From positions 124,001 through 188,000 of the forward strand of contig NZ_JBHZGI010000002.1 of the NCBI RefSeq assembly GCF_051900535.1: a stretch of DNA of 64,000 nucleotides, written 5' to 3'. The DNA comes from Frateuria_A sp051900535. Its GTDB lineage: Bacteria > Pseudomonadota > Gammaproteobacteria > Xanthomonadales > Rhodanobacteraceae. Positions 61,115-64,000 of this stretch are shown here, piece after piece. Every line of letters begins with the position of its first letter. Within the stretch, counting starts at the first letter, position 1. The notes under the pieces were generated by a model that saw nothing but the letters and a program-made list of their open reading frames with translations, ran no database searches and was not told the DNA's origin. Position numbers and translations under genes: made by a program.

Positions 61115-61143
61115 CGCTCCCTCCCCGAACGGGAGAGGGAGCG
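61115..61143. repeat. palindrome related to the CCCTCTCCCC-GGGGAGAGGG repeat
   Basis: GCTCCCTCCCCGAACGGGAGAGGGAGC is a near-perfect hairpin just after the DUF883-like stop. It is close in sequence to the repeat inserted in aceF and lpdA and may work as a transcription end for the two convergent genes. Confidence 0.6.
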
Positions 61144-61163
61144 CGCCTTCGAACACCGCATTT

Positions 61164-61388
61164 TTACATGCGCGGCTCGGGCACCGTCGGGCTGTGAGGT
61201 TCGATGGGCGGCACTTCCGGCTGTTGCGGACGGCCGGGATCGATCGGATCGTTCGGACGCTGCGGCGGCGGGTCCTGCTGCGGGTGCTCGGGCTCGCCGG
61301 GCGGGCCGCTGAGGGACCAGTCCGAGTCCCGGAGGAGAGAAGAATGAATCGGCGTGGCCGTGGCGGCGCCGTGCATGCGCTCGATCAT
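61164..61388 (-). CDS. short proline-rich protein
   Basis: The 74-residue frame encodes a proline-rich C-terminal half (PGEPEHPQQDPPPQRPNDP then PGRPQQPEVPPIEPHSP) with a polar N-terminal part. There is no signal peptide or domain. The start is uncertain, as no clear ribosome site precedes the ATG at 61388 and other starts in the first 25 codons are possible. It might be a minor real gene of a kind seen in related bacteria, or an accident. Confidence 0.4.
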   Translation of the reverse strand: MIERMHGAATATPIHSSLLRDSDWSLSGPPGEPEHPQQDPPPQRPNDPIDPGRPQQPEVPPIEPHSPTVPEPRM

Positions 61389-61693
61389 GGAAACCTACGT
61401 GTGGCTGCTATGCGCCGAGTATCGGAAGACAGCCGTGCGTGCTGCGCGAAGGGCCCGTTCACTTTGCGCAGGCCAGCGTTGCGCGCTCGAAGGGCCGTCC
61501 CCTGCGGAAAGAGGGATTGAGCGTGGACCGGGAGAAGCAGGTTGTGGGGCCCCACCCGCCAAAAGCGGCCAACGCACGACGCACGCACGGGTGTCTGTCC
61601 CCAGAGCGGCCCCGCCCCAGCCCTCTCCCCCGGGGGAGAAGGCGCAGCAGCTCGGCAGGGTAAGCTTGCCCTTCCCTCGCCAACTTCACCCGC
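61389..61693. other. 305-base interval without a supported gene
   Basis: The stretch contains a copy of the palindromic repeat at 61615-61641 (CCAGCCCTCTCCCCCGGGGGAGAAGG) and a GC-rich region with no start codon plus ribosome site pairing for a gene. Frames on the minus strand such as GTALRARNAGLRKVNGPFAQHA look like translation of dispersed noncoding repeat and not of a protein. No promoter for the MFS gene at 61694 was recognised. Confidence 0.5.
61615..61641. repeat. intergenic palindromic repeat, same family as in aceF/lpdA
   Basis: CCCCAGCCCTCTCCCCCGGGGGAGAAGG matches the GCCCTCTCC-GG-GGGGAGAAGG core of lpdA copy B. It is an intergenic copy and shows the native location of the element. 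Confidence 0.7.
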
Positions 61694-63295
61694 ATGTCCC
61701 ACAAGAGCGTCACCTTCCACCACCCCATCGCCTTCTGGGCCGGCTGCCTCTGCGTGATTGCCGGCGTGCTGGCGCATCTGCCGATGCTCGCGATGGCCGC
61801 GCCGATGCATTACCGGCTGGCCGGCATGCCGATGGACAACATGATGCTCATCGGCATGGCGCTGGTCCCGCTGGGCGTTCTGTTGTCCGGCTACGGCCTG
61901 ATGCCGCGACTGGCGCAGATGCGCCGCACGCTGCATGCCGATGCCAGCCCGCTGCCTTTCCACGTGGCCGACCACGTGCCGCTCAACCGCGAACACTGGA
62001 AGCTGGTGGGCGTGCTGACCATGGCGCTGGCGGTGGACGTGATGAAGCCGGCAACGATCGGTTTCGTGATGCCGGGCATGTCGTCCGAATACGGCATCAG
62101 CGCGGCCACCGGCGGCCTGCTGGCGCTCTCGGCGCTGATCGGCACCACGGTAGGTTCGGTCGTGTGGGGGCGCCTGGGCGACCTGTTCGGGCGGCGCGCC
62201 ACCATCCTGCTCTCGGCGCTGATGTTCATGGGCACCTCGATCTGCGGCGCGATGCCATCGTTCGGCTGGAACCTGGTGATGTGCTTCATGATGGGCGCGG
62301 CCGCCGGAGGCATGCTGCCGATCACCTTCACGCTGATGGCCGAAACCATTCCGACCGCGCACCGTGGCTGGCTGCTGGTGGCGCTCGGCGGCGTCGGCAC
62401 CTCGGCCGGCTATCTGCTCGCCTCGGGCGCGGCGACGCTGTTCGAGCCGACCTACAGCTGGCGCGCGTTATGGCTGCTCAACCTGCCCACGGGCGCCCTG
62501 ATCGTGCTGCTCAACCGCTACATCCCCGAATCGCCGCGCTTCCTGGCGCTGGCCGGCCTGGAGGAGCAGGCGCGCGCGGTGCTGCTGAAGTTCTCCGGCA
62601 ACCAGCCGCCGGTACGCGGGATCGCGCCGCTGCCGGCGGAAGCCCATGCGCACGGGGTCGAACGGGTCGGGATGCGCCAACTGCTGCGCGGGCGGCATGC
62701 GGCGATCACCTGGGGCTTGATGGTCTGCGCGGTGGCCTGGGGGCTGGCCAATTTCGGCTTCCTGCTGTGGCTGCCAGCCAACCTGGTCAAGCTGGGCATC
62801 GATGCCCAGGCGAGCGCCGCGCTGCTGGCGCGCTCGGCGGTCCTCGCGCTGCCGGGCATCGCCGTCGTAGTGGCCTGCTATCAGCGCTGGAGCAGCATCC
62901 GCACGCTGGTGCTGTTCATCGCGCTGACGGCGGCGTCGCTGCTGCTGTTCTTCGCGATCGGAATGATGGAGCTGCGCTCGAACGCGCTGACCACGGCCGC
63001 CACGGTGGCGCTGCTGCTCAGCATCAGCGGCGTGATCGCAACACTCATTCCCTATGCGGCGGAGATCTACCCCGTTCACCTGCGCAGCACCGGGTCGGGG
63101 CTGATCGCCGGCGGTTCGAAGCTCGGCGGCATTCTCGGCGCGCTGCTGGGCGTGCTCGGGCTGTTCGAGCATTTCATGCTGTCGGCTCTGCTGATCGCGC
63201 TTCCGATGGGCCTGGCTGCGTGGCTACTGGTGCGACGCGGGATCGAGACGCGTGGGCACGGGTTGGAGGCGATCCAGCAGGTGTTGTCCGAGTAG
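61694..63295 (+). CDS. MFS transporter, sugar/aromatic-acid porter type
   Basis: The 533-residue protein has a two-helix N-terminal extension (residues 10-70) before a twelve-helix MFS core starting at about residue 97 (GVLTMALAVDVMKPATIGFVMPGMSSEYGIS). Core signatures include WGRLGDLFGRRATILLSALMFMGTS in the 2-3 loop, GMLPITFTLMAETIPTAHRGW, IPESPRFLALAG and YAAEIYPVHLRSTGSGLIAGGSKLGG. It is in the metabolite:proton symporter/sugar-porter group, but the substrate is not assignable. The extension is unusual for the family. Confidence 0.88.
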   Translation: MSHKSVTFHHPIAFWAGCLCVIAGVLAHLPMLAMAAPMHYRLAGMPMDNMMLIGMALVPLGVLLSGYGLMPRLAQMRRTLHADASPLPFHVADHVPLNREHWKLVGVLTMALAVDVMKPATIGFVMPGMSSEYGISAATGGLLALSALIGTTVGSVVWGRLGDLFGRRATILLSALMFMGTSICGAMPSFGWNLVMCFMMGAAAGGMLPITFTLMAETIPTAHRGWLLVALGGVGTSAGYLLASGAATLFEPTYSWRALWLLNLPTGALIVLLNRYIPESPRFLALAGLEEQARAVLLKFSGNQPPVRGIAPLPAEAHAHGVERVGMRQLLRGRHAAITWGLMVCAVAWGLANFGFLLWLPANLVKLGIDAQASAALLARSAVLALPGIAVVVACYQRWSSIRTLVLFIALTAASLLLFFAIGMMELRSNALTTAATVALLLSISGVIATLIPYAAEIYPVHLRSTGSGLIAGGSKLGGILGALLGVLGLFEHFMLSALLIALPMGLAAWLLVRRGIETRGHGLEAIQQVLSE

Positions 63296-63418
63296 GCCCG
63301 GCAGGCGCCTTGCCTGCACTGCACTCGGTGCGAGCGAATTTGCAGGCTGAAGCTGTGTGCTGAAACGCTTCGCGCACGAGAGACCGCTTGCCCGTGCTTG
63401 GATAACTTCCCGCGACCT

Positions 63419-63480
63419 GGCTCGCCTGCCGCGGGCTTCCGATCGCCTGCCGGCGCTCGAAAGCCCGCCGCAGGCGAGCC
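63419..63480. repeat. long inverted repeat with 20-base arms
   Basis: GGCTCGCCTGCCGCGGGCTT (63419-63438) and AAGCCCGCCGCAGGCGAGCC (63461-63480) are complementary at 19 of 20 positions around a 22-base loop. It is not followed by a T-run. It may be a REP-type doublet or a transcription end for the convergent genes. Confidence 0.7.
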
Positions 63481-63550
63481 CAGTCGCCGCAGATACCCGC
63501 AAGAACGACATGCAAGGCAACGTCCATGCAAAAGCATCCCCGCGAGCCCC

Positions 63551-63588
63551 GACCCCTCACCCCAACCCTCTCCCCGGCGGAAAGAGGG
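63551..63588. repeat. intergenic palindromic repeat downstream of aceE
   Basis: GACCCCTCACCCCAACCCTC followed by TCCCCGGCGGAAAGAGGG is the same family as the copies inside aceF and lpdA and sits 18 bases past the aceE stop. Read on the minus strand it forms a hairpin. Confidence 0.7.
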
Positions 63589-63605
63589 AACTATGAGACG
63601 GACGA

Positions 63606-64000
63606 TCAGACCGTCTGCGGGTTCGGCTTGTCCGGGTCGAGCTTGTACTCCTTGATCGCCCGCGCCACGTCCTTGGCATTGACCAGGCCGTCCTTCGCCA
63701 GCGCGGCCAGCGCGGCGTGGGCGATCCAGTAGCGGTCGACCTCGAAGAAGTCACGCAGGTGCTCGCGCGTGTCCGAGCGGCCGTAGCCATCGGTACCCAG
63801 CACCGTGTAGCGCATGCCGTCGGGCATGAAGGCGCGGATCTGGTCGGCGTACTCGCGCACGTAGTCGGTCGCCGCGATGGCCGGGCCCGAGCGGCCCTGC
63901 AACAGCTGGGTGACGTACGGCAGGCGCTGCTCGGCTTCCGGGTGCAGGCGGTTCCAGCGCTCGGCATCGAAACCGTCGCGGCGCAGCTCGGCGAAGCTGG
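63606..64000 (-). CDS. aceE: pyruvate dehydrogenase E1 component, C-terminal end (runs off right edge)
   Basis: Homodimeric E1 decarboxylates pyruvate with thiamine diphosphate and passes the acetyl group to E2. About 131 C-terminal residues are present. They show the diagnostic end of AceE: GPAIAATDYVREYADQIRAFMP, YTVLGTDGYGRSDTREHLRDFFEVDRYWIAHAALAALA, and KDVARAIKEYKLDPDKPNPQTV. The terminus is a normal full-length end with a TGA stop. It lies on the same strand as aceF-lpdA but 26 kb away, with unrelated genes between, so the complex is encoded at two loci. Confidence 0.95.
   Translation of the reverse strand, partial: SFAELRRDGFDAERWNRLHPEAEQRLPYVTQLLQGRSGPAIAATDYVREYADQIRAFMPDGMRYTVLGTDGYGRSDTREHLRDFFEVDRYWIAHAALAALAKDGLVNAKDVARAIKEYKLDPDKPNPQTV

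Larger units (their letters stand above)
63296..63605. other. 310-base convergent interval without a gene
   Basis: Between the MFS gene and convergent aceE, no frame with a plausible start was found. The interval contains a long inverted repeat (63419-63480) and a copy of the CCCTCACCCC-CCCTCTCCCC repeat (63551-63588), both suited to stopping transcription. Confidence 0.6.

Noticed and set aside
61389..61693. Minus-strand frame with GTALRARNAGLRKVNGPFAQHA
   Set aside because: It runs through the palindromic repeat and low-complexity DNA without a start signal, consistent with dispersed noncoding repeat sequence.

Overview
The window is very GC-rich, densely coding gammaproteobacterial chromosome. 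Gene content and style point to the Xanthomonadales, most likely the Rhodanobacteraceae (Dyella, Frateuria, Luteibacter or Rhodanobacter type). The pointers are a TonB-receptor/glycosidase carbohydrate locus, a DUF3247 Sm-like protein, DUF2884 proteins, a lipoylated dihydrolipoamide dehydrogenase, and many short palindromic intergenic repeats. No tRNA, rRNA, CRISPR array, prophage or insertion sequence was recognised.

Layout. 1-9.2 kb is core-like: the start of trpE, a membrane protein with a pilin-like tail, a two-component system with a small exported protein between its genes, two micro-ORFs, a candidate structured RNA, rpe, djlA, a cytochrome c, purC and two membrane proteins. 9.2-26.8 kb is a carbohydrate-utilisation island. 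On the minus strand lie GH43, GH93-like, a TonB-dependent receptor, a clan-A glycosidase and a mutarotase. Divergent on the plus strand is a tightly coupled GntR-dgoK-dgoA-dgoD-dehydrogenase-lactonase-transporter operon, followed by a GH50/agarase-like enzyme on the minus strand. Together these can take up oligosaccharides, release arabinose and galactose, and carry D-galactose through the oxidative De Ley-Doudoroff route to pyruvate and glyceraldehyde-3-phosphate.

26.8-43.3 kb holds an APC permease, a YbhN-like protein, a LysE exporter, a PCMT/erythromycin-esterase fusion, DNA polymerase IV, the pyruvate dehydrogenase E3 and E2 genes, an ABC exporter whose permease is fused to an M1 peptidase, and an MscS channel. 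43.5-52.6 kb is a run of small exported, membrane and stress proteins: two DUF2884 paralogues, DUF2845-like, DUF924, a TonB-like protein, YihY, UspA, a ferritin-like protein and two lipoproteins. 52.6-64 kb has a LytTR regulator divergent from a flavoprotein oxidase with a 20-bp tandem repeat between them, DUF3247, two MFS transporters, an amidinotransferase-fold enzyme, an esterase, a GST, a DUF883-like protein and the 3' end of aceE (PDH E1), which is 26 kb away from its E2/E3 partners.

The most unusual features are copies of an intergenic palindromic repeat translated in frame as inter-domain linkers in both E3 and E2 of pyruvate dehydrogenase, a fully 4-bp-overlapping galactose operon with matching candidate operators, a pilin domain fused to a polytopic membrane domain, and a structured, terminator-ended candidate RNA.
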